DNA from: SIG714 sp964638675
Lineage (GTDB): Bacteria > Bacillota > Clostridia > Oscillospirales > CAG-272
Reading direction: 5' to 3'
NCBI GenBank assembly: GCA_964638675.1
Contig: CAZXAU010000025.1
Location: forward strand, 1-22,388
DNA length: 22,388 nucleotides
Position numbers and translations under genes: made by a program. This document shows positions 1 through 7,867 of the stretch, in pieces. How positions within the stretch are numbered: the first letter of the stretch is position 1; every line of letters starts with the position of its first letter. The notes below the pieces were generated by a model, which was given only the letters and a program-made list of their open reading frames with translations, was not told where the DNA came from and made no database searches.

Positions 1-3000
1 CCGGTAAGATTTCCGTCTGTATAGCTGTAAAATACCCTTGCCATATTCTCAATGGTCACCTGATCATATCTGCCCTTTTTAGTATACAGATATTCGGTTT
101 CAACTCCGTCAAGTGTAGATGTTTTTACACTTCCATCTGTATTATAGGTATAACTTGTAACTGTTCCGAGTTGGTTTGTACTCGACTGAAGCTTTGAGAG
201 TTTGCTGTCAAATGTTGACGATGAAACCATGCTCATCGAGCTGTCGGTTGAATTTGCCGGACGCATTACAACACCGATAACATTTCCTGCACGGTCATAG
301 GTGTATTCTGTTTTGATTCCGCTTGTAGTTACGCTGCTCGGGAGATGTCCGTTTTGTGCCTCGTTATACTCTATATCGGCACTTACCGAACCGTTGGCAA
401 AGGAAGTAAGCTTAGTACCCGAATAGGTATAAGTAGTTGTCTGAAGTCCTGCCTTTACTGTGGATGTAAGGTAGCCGTCTGAATTGTAGGTATACCCGAT
501 GGCGTCGGTCTCTATAAGGGCGATACGGGCGACATATACTGTATTGCAGTTGTTTGTGTAATCAAATTCGACGGTAATCGAATCTACCTTATCACTTCTG
601 CCCGGAAGCACCGTGCCGCTGATATACTGCCAGCCGGTATTTGAGCTGTTGAAAGGAATATATACGGTCTCGTTCTCTATAGAAGAGTCGCAATATCTGA
701 TCGTCGCTTTCAGTCCGAAGTTTTTCTCACTGCTTGCAGTTGCACTTGCAGTTGTGCTTGCAGTTGCAGTTGCGCTTGCAGTTGTACTTGCAGCTGCTTT
801 GGCTTTTGCCCATCCGGAAAGCGTGTATCCTTTTCCGGAAGCCTGAATCCTGACCGTCTGCGATAAATGGACCGTATTATCCATGGTTCCCTCTATTTTA
901 AAGCAGTCGATCGGGTGCGTATAATCACTTGTATATTCTAAAGCATCAGATGAGCAAGTCCAGCCGGTACTGCCTGCACTCAATAAATTATATTCGTTTA
1001 TCACGCTTGATCTTTCGAGCTGTGCATCGTCGAAATAAAGCGCCCCGACAATTTGTTGTGCCGAAATTCTGAGTGTATAATTTTTGCCCGATACAGCATC
1101 GAACTCGACGCCGATCCTCTGCCATTGCTCAGAATCGCTTACAAATATCGAATTCAAGGGATCTGTATATCCGATATTTCCGTTATACATCTTACTTGAA
1201 ACGGTCGTTCCGTCCGAACTGGCGACCTTAAGATAAACTCCGCCTTCCGCTGCCTTTAATGCAGAGGTGTTGACATACACAGAAAAATAATATTTACCCG
1301 CTTTAAGCCCGGACACTGTTTTTGCCAATTGAATTGCCGTCGATGATGAAGTCTGTGAGCTGAATTTTACCGAATATGAACCTGTACGCACATAAGAAGT
1401 ATCATATGTGACATTGCCAAATGTACTCCATCCGTTTAAGGGGTATGACTTTTCAAACGAGGGATTATCCAGAAGGTTTGAAACGGCAGTTCCTATTGAT
1501 GAGCTGCTTGCAATGCTGTTATTTGAAAAATCCTTTGAATCAACATATGAGCCTGCACTTGCAGATATTACATTTCCGTAACCGTCTTTTGTATAACTGC
1601 AGACAGTTTTTCCGTAATAATCATAGACATTTGTTGTTATGATATCATCTTCAAACTTATCGGAAAAGCTTCCGTTATTTGCATTTGCGAATCTGTATGT
1701 CGTCTCTCCCGCCTTATATGATACATCGTAATATCCACCCTCTGTATGAGAGGCTATTGTACCGGCAAATTCATAATATGAACTGCACTTACCGTCTGTA
1801 AAAGTATAATGAATTCCGTATTTATGCTCGATATCGTATGCATCTGTCAATATTCCGTTTGTATAGGCATACTGTGCCAGATCATAGCTTTTTGCAGAGG
1901 TTTCTGAATTCAAATATTCACTGACCGTAACCTTTGTAAGATATCCCGAGCCGTTATATAAAAAATTGAGAGTTTTCCCGGGGGAAACTATTGATGTCAG
2001 ATAATACGTGCTGCTGTAATTGAATGTTGCAACCGATATATTGTCGGTATATGTAGCTTTGCCATTTACATCGGGCAAACGGTTGTTCTGTACGATCGCT
2101 TTTAGCTGATTATCCGAATCTTTCGGGAACCAATCGGTTCCGGCTGATGATGTGGTATTGTAGAGGTATTTTACAAGATTTCCGTTAAGATCGGAGAACA
2201 CCGCCGGGAGACCTTTGTAGAAAAGCATGCAGTTGCCTTCAACGTCCTGCATCATCAGCGATCCGCTTGCAGTGAATCCTAAATCCGCAAAAACCTTATA
2301 TTTACTATTGAATTCAGATGTAGATGAATAATAGTAAACATAGATACCCAATCCTTCCGAATCCTTATAGTGAGTTTGATTCGTGCTTGAATAGAAGGCA
2401 GGAAAATAGTGTACAGTTCCGTCGCCATCGGTCAGAACTGCATAGCTTGCATCGCCGATTGCAAGCATTCTCAGAGTCTGCTGGCATGTAAGCATAAAAC
2501 CTTTTCCGGTTTTCATTTTTGCAAACATATTGCTGCCGGTTGACGATTTTAAAACCGAATAGTCACTGTTTGCCAGGACAGAATTGTAAACATGACCGAC
2601 AGAAGTCGTAAGTGCACTGTTATCACTCACCGCATCTGTACGGGAAAGTGTGATCTGACCGTTCATATCATTGATATAGACGGTTCCTGCAGCTCCGGCG
2701 GACTGCGTTCTGTACGAAAGGCTGTCCTCTATTCCTATTGTATTCATATACGTAAGGCTGAAAAGCGGACGAAGCACAGTATCCAAATCGCCTTCGGTCG
2801 ATGCAATTCTCACATAGTCGCTCCGGTTATGATTTCCGAGAGAAAGCTGCAAAACTCTGCAGTTGCTATCTGGTGAAGCCCATTCATGGTACATTCTCGT
2901 TAAGTCAAACGTATATGGAGATCCGATGTCATCTGCAGTAATATTTACATAATCATAAATATCGCTTGAGTATGAAATGCCAGAATTCCATGCAACTCCG

Positions 3001-4175
3001 TCGAGAGAGGAAAGCTCGCTCGTTACCTTGCGTACCTCAATTCTTCTTTCAGCTCCGGGGGTTATACTCCCATCCGTTACATGAACAGTAAGAGAAAGAT
3101 TTGTAGCTGTGCTTCCTCTTGGAAGCGATGGCAGAGAGTCCAGCATGATAAGTGCATACTGCGTGCATCCGCAGTAATTTCCGATATACAAGCGTTTTGC
3201 TGAATTATAAAGCGGATCGTTCGGATTTCCGGTATTAATATATGTATCACTTACCGTAAAGTCTGCATACTCGTTCAAAGTTGGATCTATAGTTACGGGG
3301 AAAATTCTGTCGTCTGAGTTGATCCAATCGCTGTCTGCACTGACAGTGAGAGTATATTTTCCGTTTCCTGACGTTGAAAGTTCGTATGATACATTTCCCG
3401 AATAATTATTTGCAGCATCATACATATAAGGAGTAGGCATTGCATAGAGCGTTTCACCGTTTTCATCCTTTATCAGAACACTTCCGTCGTTTTCAAGGCT
3501 TGCCGTAAGACCGCCGAGAGACAGTTTAAAATTAAATACATACTGCTCACATTTCTCATTCACAATAATATTTTCTTTAATATTATTACCCGAAAGTATG
3601 TATTCCAGATCTATACCAGGCAGAGCTCCGTTATATTTCAGAGAAGATACCAGTGATGAAATGGTGCTCAGCTCTTCAAATTTTGTCGCAGCCTTCACAT
3701 CAGCTTTTCCGTCACTCGTTACCGTAACAGGTATGCCTTTTGTCCCATTCACAAGTGACAGAGTGATCTTATTTGAGCCGTTTTTGAGAGTGAAGATCTT
3801 TCCGTTGCCGGTCAGCTTTTTGGAAAACTTCACCTTGGAATCATTGGTTGAAATTTCACCGCCGATTTCGGACAATGAATTATCAATATCCTGCCAATTG
3901 CCGTATTCATCAAGATAATGAACGGCGGTTTTGTACTGTGCGGCAACATAACTGCCGTCAGCAAGTCTGAAATGCTTAACATTCTCTTCACGAAGCTCAA
4001 TTATTTCAAAAGCATCATCAGCATCTATGCTGTTATCGATGCTTTGACCCTGAGACAGGTCAGACTGTGATACCGACGTTGACGCGAAAGTTGTCAACGG
4101 CAGAGTATACACAACCATAAGAAACGCAAGAAGAACCGAAAGAGATCTTTTGGATAGTTGCTTTAGTGTTTTCAT
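1..4175 (-). CDS. Secreted Rhs/YD-repeat protein rhs1 (N-terminal part, runs off left edge)
   Basis: The reading frame is open from the ATG at 4175 to the window edge, 1391 codons with no stop. A signal peptide (MKTLKQLSKRSLSVLLAFLM..., likely cut after TFA near residue 31) directs Sec export. Residues about 305-475 resemble a DNRLRE-type domain (DTYIN, paired beta strands, FDLTRMYHEW). Residues about 900-1220 contain two jelly-roll, carbohydrate-binding-like segments (NLLDNPSFE...GW and LYFDDAQLE). YD repeats start near residue 850 and resume to the edge (YTYNSDGYL, YTYDRAGN). By family knowledge this is the shell of a WapA/Rhs-type secreted polymorphic toxin, whose toxic tip would lie outside the window. 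The start is chosen by GAAAGGAAAA upstream and by the matching start of rhs2 (18844). A run of Ala/Thr/Ser repeats interrupts the second jelly-roll. Family assignment is firm; the target and tip are unknown. Confidence 0.9.
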   Translation of the reverse strand, partial: MKTLKQLSKRSLSVLLAFLMVVYTLPLTTFASTSVSQSDLSQGQSIDNSIDADDAFEIIELREENVKHFRLADGSYVAAQYKTAVHYLDEYGNWQDIDNSLSEIGGEISTNDSKVKFSKKLTGNGKIFTLKNGSNKITLSLVNGTKGIPVTVTSDGKADVKAATKFEELSTISSLVSSLKYNGALPGIDLEYILSGNNIKENIIVNEKCEQYVFNFKLSLGGLTASLENDGSVLIKDENGETLYAMPTPYMYDAANNYSGNVSYELSTSGNGKYTLTVSADSDWINSDDRIFPVTIDPTLNEYADFTVSDTYINTGNPNDPLYNSAKRLYIGNYCGCTQYALIMLDSLPSLPRGSTATNLSLTVHVTDGSITPGAERRIEVRKVTSELSSLDGVAWNSGISYSSDIYDYVNITADDIGSPYTFDLTRMYHEWASPDSNCRVLQLSLGNHNRSDYVRIASTEGDLDTVLRPLFSLTYMNTIGIEDSLSYRTQSAGAAGTVYINDMNGQITLSRTDAVSDNSALTTSVGHVYNSVLANSDYSVLKSSTGSNMFAKMKTGKGFMLTCQQTLRMLAIGDASYAVLTDGDGTVHYFPAFYSSTNQTHYKDSEGLGIYVYYYSSTSEFNSKYKVFADLGFTASGSLMMQDVEGNCMLFYKGLPAVFSDLNGNLVKYLYNTTSSAGTDWFPKDSDNQLKAIVQNNRLPDVNGKATYTDNISVATFNYSSTYYLTSIVSPGKTLNFLYNGSGYLTKVTVSEYLNSETSAKSYDLAQYAYTNGILTDAYDIEHKYGIHYTFTDGKCSSYYEFAGTIASHTEGGYYDVSYKAGETTYRFANANNGSFSDKFEDDIITTNVYDYYGKTVCSYTKDGYGNVISASAGSYVDSKDFSNNSIASSSSIGTAVSNLLDNPSFEKSYPLNGWSTFGNVTYDTSYVRTGSYSVKFSSQTSSSTAIQLAKTVSGLKAGKYYFSVYVNTSALKAAEGGVYLKVASSDGTTVSSKMYNGNIGYTDPLNSIFVSDSEQWQRIGVEFDAVSGKNYTLRISAQQIVGALYFDDAQLERSSVINEYNLLSAGSTGWTCSSDALEYTSDYTHPIDCFKIEGTMDNTVHLSQTVRIQASGKGYTLSGWAKAKAAASTTASATATASTTASATASSEKNFGLKATIRYCDSSIENETVYIPFNSSNTGWQYISGTVLPGRSDKVDSITVEFDYTNNCNTVYVARIALIETDAIGYTYNSDGYLTSTVKAGLQTTTYTYSGTKLTSFANGSVSADIEYNEAQNGHLPSSVTTSGIKTEYTYDRAGNVIGVVMRPANSTDSSMSMVSSSTFDSKLSKLQSSTNQLGTVTSYTYNTDGSVKTSTLDGVETEYLYTKKGRYDQVTIENMARVFYSYTDGNLT
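733..796. repeat. 12-bp-type tandem repeat coding an Ala/Thr/Ser run in rhs1
   Basis: Units of CTTGCAGTTG plus two variable bases are repeated about five times. On the coding (minus) strand they give about 23 residues of the form A-S-T-T / A-S-A-T. The run sits inside the second jelly-roll-like segment of rhs1, and rhs2 has no equivalent. Unit number could vary by slippage without breaking the frame, because the units are multiples of three. Confidence 0.8.
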
Positions 4176-4297
4176 AATAATTCTTTTCCTTTCAGTGGTT
4201 TTGTTGTTAAATGGCCTGTTTCTTCTGTATCCATCCACTCACTTCTCAGAGCCTTAGGGACAGCTCAGATCACATCACAGATGAATTATATATATCT
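4176..4297 (-). ncRNA. rhs1 leader with conserved, foldable element
   Basis: This is the 5' untranslated region of rhs1, about 115 nt from the predicted start of transcription to the ATG. The part from 4231 to 4288 matches the rhs2 leader (18894-18951) at 57 of 58 positions, although the flanks and coding regions have diverged. On the minus strand ATTCATC (4286-4280) can pair with GATGGAT (4235-4229) as a closing helix. Inside it GAGC...GCTC forms a small hairpin with loop TGTCCCTAAG. I recognise no known riboswitch class. A 20-codon upstream ORF (MDTEETG..., from 4235) ends in a TGA overlapping the rhs1 ATG. Its equivalent in rhs2 is in frame with the gene, so it is probably incidental. Confidence 0.5.
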
Positions 4298-4326
4298 ATG
4301 TTATCACATTTCGGCGTATTCGTCAA
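4298..4326 (-). promoter_or_regulatory. Sigma-A promoter of rhs1
   Basis: On the minus strand, TTGACG (4326-4321), a 17-nt spacer and TAACAT (4303-4298). The same layout precedes rhs2 (TTGACA, 17 nt, TAACAT), which supports both calls. Confidence 0.75.
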
Positions 4327-4431
4327 GCGATTGGCTGTAAAAAATTCATGTTTTGTATATTTTTTCAAGCATCTCAATAAATCTTTTTTTCATACCAATT
4401 CAACGATGTCAATAAAAAATGATTATTACTA

Positions 4432-4463
4432 TTGAAAACCTACTAAATATATGGTATAATAGG
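4432..4463 (+). promoter_or_regulatory. rrf2 promoter with overlapping dyad, possible autoregulatory operator
   Basis: TTGAAA (4432-4437), a 17-nt spacer and TATAAT (4455-4460) form a good sigma-A promoter. An imperfect dyad CCTACTA (4439-4445) / TAATAGG (4457-4463) overlaps the spacer and -10 box. Rrf2 proteins commonly repress their own promoter through such dyads, so autoregulation is a fair inference. The 11-mer AAAACCTACTA at 4435-4445 recurs in the cysK leader at 20534-20544. Confidence 0.6.
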
Positions 4464-4527
4464 ATAATGGTGATTTTTGAAATTCATAAATTAACATAAC
4501 AATATTGAATTTAACGAGGTAACCGAC

Positions 4528-4962
4528 ATGAAAATTTCAACAAAAGGACGTTATGCTCTCCGGATGCTCCTTGATCTTGCCGAACACCGCAACTGCGGGT
4601 TTATAGCACTGAAAGACATAGCCGAACGTCAGGATATATCAAAAAAATATCTGGAGCAGATCATTCCTATCTTCAATCAGTCGGGCATTCTCAAAACCAC
4701 ACGGGGGGCACAAGGTGGATATCAACTTGCCAAATCCCCTGAAAACTACACGGTCGGGTATATTCTCCGACTGACAGAAGGTTCTTTGGCACCGATTTCA
4801 TGCGTTGAAGAAGGCAATTCCGACTGCCGCCGACGTGGTGACTGTGCTATGCTCCCGGTATGGCAGGGGCTGAATCGTGTGATCAACGAATATCTCGACA
4901 GCATAACCCTGCAGGATATTCTTGAGCAATACTCCGGAGGCGGAAACGATTATATAATCTGA
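4528..4962 (+). CDS. Rrf2-family transcriptional regulator (IscR/CymR-like)
   Basis: 144 residues, the normal length for the family. The N-terminus MKISTKGRYALRMLLDLA and the winged-helix segment (DIAERQDISKKYLEQI, then LKTTRGAQGGYQLA) are hallmark Rrf2 sequence. Cysteines 92, 100 and 106 lie where IscR-type members bind a [2Fe-2S] cluster, so Fe-S or redox sensing is plausible; CymR-type members instead sense cysteine status through CysK. A ribosome binding site (ACGAGGT) precedes the ATG. It is divergent from rhs1 and followed by a bidirectional terminator (5008-5055). A decayed second copy lies beside cysK at 19194-19263, which suggests that the ancestral neighbour of rrf2 was cysK. The family is certain; the effector is not. 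Confidence 0.93.
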   Translation: MKISTKGRYALRMLLDLAEHRNCGFIALKDIAERQDISKKYLEQIIPIFNQSGILKTTRGAQGGYQLAKSPENYTVGYILRLTEGSLAPISCVEEGNSDCRRRGDCAMLPVWQGLNRVINEYLDSITLQDILEQYSGGGNDYII

Positions 4963-5007
4963 TTTTTTTATCATTCATAATTGATTATCATTGTATAAAT
5001 AAAAATA

Positions 5008-5062
5008 CCGTTACACACCGCAAAACAAATTGCTTTGTCTGCAGGTGTGTAACGGAGTTTTT
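5008..5062. terminator. Bidirectional terminator, copy 1
   Basis: A 12-bp perfect stem, CCGTTACACACC (5008-5019) with GGTGTGTAACGG (5044-5055), is flanked by AAAAATA on the left and GTTTTTA on the right, so it can end transcripts from both strands. It serves rrf2 (plus) and the orphan Rhs array (minus). Near-identical copies lie at 11387 and 19290. Confidence 0.85.
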
Positions 5063-5165
5063 ATTCAATTAGATATAAACTAGTCGATTGCAGTTTGCTA
5101 TCGAAAAATCAGTATTTAAATTCCGGTAAATCTGATTCTTCGATCAAATTATTCGCTCTGTGTCT
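5061..5165. repeat. Terminator-linked tail repeat, copy 1
   Basis: About 100 bp beyond the hairpin are recognisably similar to 11439-11545, sharing TATCGAAAAATCAGTA and AAATTCCGGTAAA. Together with the hairpin this makes a roughly 160-bp repeat that borders the orphan array on both sides. No coding potential is seen. Confidence 0.6.
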
Positions 5166-5235
5166 CGAACACTGTTGCCTTTCTTAATATCTTGCGAAGT
5201 AGATCTGAAACCGGTTTCAGCATTTTCGTCTATTG

Positions 5236-5332
5236 AATACCATATTAATAAAGCTTCCCGTATTCGGGCATAATATCTGCTTCACAGCTAATATCCCCCC
5301 GACTCGGCTAGACTTTGCTATGTACCAAGATT
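5236..5332 (-). pseudogene. Decayed Rhs core remnant
   Basis: On the minus strand the sequence reads ILAVKQILCPNTGSFINM, which aligns with the Rhs core motif YYLQSRYYDPNTGRFINA seen intact in the orphan tips. The DNA alignment to 6750-6840 continues on both sides (for example CCCCCGACTCGG against ACCCAACTCGG) but with many changes. No toxin or start can be recovered. The rest of 5333-5535 has no coding sequence I can support; it contains a small perfect hairpin CCTTTTG/CAAAAGG near 5483. Confidence 0.6.
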
Positions 5333-5535
5333 GAATGTCACTCTCCGAAACTATGTTTTTGGGTAGTGATTTGCCGAAAACGTGTTGGATGCCCACAAGC
5401 ATCTCCAATGTGTGACAATTGGCACTTGCCAGAAATATTCCTGAAAACGGCTTGTGGTCTTAGGACTTTCCCGACGACACGGCCTTTTGTCCTCAAAAGG
5501 AGATGCTTGCCGATATTGTCGAATGACACTTAGAT

Positions 5536-6033
5536 TTAACAAGAATCCACAATTACTTTTCCCCATATTTCCGCAAGTGTGCTGTCGTCAATGCGAGCAT
5601 TTTCAAATAAGTCACGACAAGAGTTGAACCTTTGAGAGTTTCCTAAATCATCACTTAAATGAGATACTCCCTCACTTGTGTGTGCAATCCAATAGCTTAT
5701 TCCTTTATATGAAAAATGAATCTCGTTTCCATATACTATTGCGCTATGTCTGACTGCCTCATATGTTTCCCAAGAAGGATCGCCTAATTCAGGAATTTCC
5801 ATATGCTTGATAGCCTCAATTAATGGAGTACCATTACTAATATAAACTTGCTCACACAGTTCATCTAACGAATTTCGCTGATAAGGTAATAAATCTGTAG
5901 CAATCAAGCTATATTTGGGACAAAATAAGGATTGGCTCCTCTTAAGCGAGTAATATTCGGAATTATACCTGAATACTAAAAAAAAGTGCTTTTTTAAATA
6001 AACATTAATTTCTTGTATTGTCATATCCTTCAC
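5536..6033 (-). CDS. Candidate cytosolic immunity protein of orphan Rhs tip 3
   Basis: Up to 165 residues with no signal peptide or membrane segment. It follows the orphan 3 tip directly: a GTG start at 6033 would overlap the toxin stop (6032-6030). The ATG at 6024 (MTIQEINVYLKK) is the more conventional start and has GGAG eight bases upstream. I recognise no named immunity family. The central part (FSYKGISYWIAHTSEG) reads like a compact mixed alpha/beta protein. Position, coupling to the toxin frame and lack of export signal point to an antitoxin that neutralises a toxin acting in the cytoplasm. This is inference from context, as usual for Rhs immunity genes. Confidence 0.72.
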   Translation of the reverse strand: MKDMTIQEINVYLKKHFFLVFRYNSEYYSLKRSQSLFCPKYSLIATDLLPYQRNSLDELCEQVYISNGTPLIEAIKHMEIPELGDPSWETYEAVRHSAIVYGNEIHFSYKGISYWIAHTSEGVSHLSDDLGNSQRFNSCRDLFENARIDDSTLAEIWGKVIVDSC

Positions 6034-7334
6034 TCCAGATACCTCAGATTAATCTGAGGTTGTCTTTCCCCGAACCAAAACGTATGCAAATGCGGATTGC
6101 TATGTTCTAAAGGTTGGTTATGGGTCGTAAAGTCTATTTGTAAACTTATATTCCCTCTAAAATCATAATAAGTCCTTTGGAATTCACCAGTTTTACCAGG
6201 ATACAGTTTATCAAACGAAGTATTTGGTGTGCCCGTTTTAGGAACTTTGTGTACCGGTTGTGCATCTTGGTTTGGCTTAGCAGCATCTCCTGTAACCCCT
6301 GGGTTTGTTTGGCCAATTATTGTTGCCCCTGCACCAGCAATATATAGTACTGCTTTGATAATATCATAGGTCTCTTGGTTTCCACCCATTAACCCATCAC
6401 GTATAACATTCGTTCCGGTAAGAATCTCACCCGCATCGCTCAAAGCGCATGCTCCTATTCCTCCGGCCACAAAATAAGTGCCCAAAGTGCCCAAAGTAAT
6501 TGCCGCACTTACCATATTACCGGTTGCACCTATACTCGCCGTGAAGACGCCAGCAGCAACACCAACCGCACCTGCCGATGAGACCACTGCGGCAACAAAT
6601 ACAGCCGCCACGGCCACTGTTGCCACAGCTGCCAAAACCTGTCCCCAAGACGGCCAATTGCCAGTCGGATCAATCCACATCACTGGATTGTTTTCACAAT
6701 ATGCAAACAGGTTATAACCGAGAATACTACCGTTTAACTGTCTATCAGCATTAATAAACCTTCCGGTATTCGGATCATAATACCTGCTCTGCAGATAATA
6801 CATACCCAACTCGGAATCGTAGTAGTATCCTCTGTAGCGGAAGGGGTTATATCCTGCACACTGTGCGTCTCCTGAGTTAACGCCGTCGTCGTAATCCGGC
6901 ACGAACGTGAAGTTGCCCCATGCGTCATACACATAGCTGCATACCTTCAATCCGGTTTCGGTATATACTGCAATTATATCTCCCTGAAGATTCTTTTCAA
7001 ACCAATAGGTATCGAAATCCGCTGCCGCCATTCCTTTAGAGCGGTATTGCATTCCGATCGGGCTTCCCTGTGCATCATAGATATAGATAAGCAGTTCATT
7101 TCCCCACGCTTCGGAAACTATCTGCCTTCCGCTGAGTGTATAAACATGCTCTACTCCGTTTACCGTCTTGCTCGTTCTTATTCCGTTATCGTCATAGGTG
7201 AACGAAAGATTGTACAAACCCCTGCTTGCAGTCGCAAGCTGTCCGCCGTTTTTCCGGGCAAAAAAGCTTGTACTATGTACTGAAAAACATAATCTTTGGT
7301 TCACAACAGTAAACCTGTTGTGAACCAAAGCCAT
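6030..7334 (-). CDS. Orphan Rhs tip 3: truncated Rhs core with His-rich C-terminal toxin domain
   Basis: 434 residues. About 26 unrelated N-terminal residues (MALVHNRFTVVNQ...) are fused at about 7256 to an Rhs core. The core runs through YTLSGRQIVSEAW, RYRGYYYDSELGMYYLQSRY and the usual boundary NNPVMWIDPTG. After the boundary comes a long Ala/Gly/Val hydrophobic stretch (about residues 230-300) typical of pre-toxin regions. The last 70 residues (GEFQRTYYDFRGN, IDFTTHNQPLEHSNPHLHTF) form a compact His-rich domain that recurs at Rhs tips but whose chemistry I cannot name. There is no signal peptide, no strong ribosome binding site, and the start lies in a strong inverted repeat. It is therefore probably a silent donor cassette rather than a secreted toxin. 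The partner immunity gene follows with overlap. Confidence 0.8.
   Translation of the reverse strand: MALVHNRFTVVNQRLCFSVHSTSFFARKNGGQLATASRGLYNLSFTYDDNGIRTSKTVNGVEHVYTLSGRQIVSEAWGNELLIYIYDAQGSPIGMQYRSKGMAAADFDTYWFEKNLQGDIIAVYTETGLKVCSYVYDAWGNFTFVPDYDDGVNSGDAQCAGYNPFRYRGYYYDSELGMYYLQSRYYDPNTGRFINADRQLNGSILGYNLFAYCENNPVMWIDPTGNWPSWGQVLAAVATVAVAAVFVAAVVSSAGAVGVAAGVFTASIGATGNMVSAAITLGTLGTYFVAGGIGACALSDAGEILTGTNVIRDGLMGGNQETYDIIKAVLYIAGAGATIIGQTNPGVTGDAAKPNQDAQPVHKVPKTGTPNTSFDKLYPGKTGEFQRTYYDFRGNISLQIDFTTHNQPLEHSNPHLHTFWFGERQPQINLRYLE
7295..7329. repeat. Perfect 15-bp inverted repeat with 5-base loop
   Basis: TTTGGTTCACAACAG (7295-7309) is the exact reverse complement of CTGTTGTGAACCAAA (7315-7329), separated by TAAAC. 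It sits at the 5' end of orphan 3 and downstream of the 7417-7842 lipoprotein gene. It may act as that gene's terminator, although the minus-strand T tract is weak and displaced. It may instead be the scar or end of a mobile element. Confidence 0.8.
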
Positions 7335-7416
7335 AAAATCTCAGAAAATAAAATCGACAAAATTTATAGGTCATCGAAACAACACTTAATCGGATTGTAC
7401 CAACAAACCGCTTCAT

Positions 7417-7842
7417 TTAAAGCCAGTTCAGCAAATTTGTATAACCATCCTCGAATTCGAGTAAGCTCTCGCCTTTCACAGTCAAAGCAACGATAGGCAT
7501 TACATATCCGTCTCCAAAATATTTCGGTGCTGTAACAAATTCTATCCGATCGCCGATTTTTATCTTATCATCAATACCTCTACTCTGTACTATAGACAGA
7601 TTATTTCCGACTATTTTAAAACATGTGTCATCAAAGGTAGGATTTAATTCGGAAAAACCTAAATATAGCTCCGTAGAATCTTTGTTATAAGCAATATGCG
7701 TAATTGTTCCGACTGCACTTACATAATTCTTTGTGTCTGAATAATATGCCAGTTTTCCCGGTGCGATACAGGAAGTAAGGTGTATAAATAAGCACAAAGT
7801 ACACAATATAATTGTAATATTTTTAAAAATCATTCTTCTCAT
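7417..7842 (-). CDS. Lipoprotein, candidate immunity protein of orphan tip 2
   Basis: 141 residues with a lipoprotein signal (MRRMIFKNITIILCTLCLFI, lipobox HLTSC, Cys25), so the mature protein is anchored outside the cytoplasmic membrane. The rest is beta-rich (AVGTITHIAY, KIKIGDRIEFV) with no family I recognise. The start is fixed by GAGGTAAG upstream. It begins 25 bases after the orphan 2 stop, the usual place for a cognate immunity gene. A surface location makes sense if the partner metallopeptidase toxin acts on the cell surface. The immunity role is inferred from position only. It shares no obvious similarity with the longer lipoprotein at 8748-9503, although their partner toxins are related. 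Confidence 0.72.
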   Translation of the reverse strand: MRRMIFKNITIILCTLCLFIHLTSCIAPGKLAYYSDTKNYVSAVGTITHIAYNKDSTELYLGFSELNPTFDDTCFKIVGNNLSIVQSRGIDDKIKIGDRIEFVTAPKYFGDGYVMPIVALTVKGESLLEFEDGYTNLLNWL

Positions 7843-7867
7843 TTTCTTACCTCAATCAATCATTCAC

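Noticed and set aside
733..796. CRISPR-like array
   Set aside because: Units are contiguous without spacers, and in frame within rhs1.
4176..4290. Known c-di-GMP riboswitch in the rhs leaders
   Set aside because: The conserved block lacks the core sequences of the c-di-GMP classes I could recall; it is kept only as an unnamed element.
5217..5566. Several overlapping 60-70-codon ORFs on both strands
   Set aside because: No ribosome binding sites and mutually overlapping. The only recognisable sequence is the decayed Rhs core.
7295..7329. Insertion sequence end with a transposase nearby
   Set aside because: No transposase or target duplication is seen in the window, so only the inverted repeat itself is reported.
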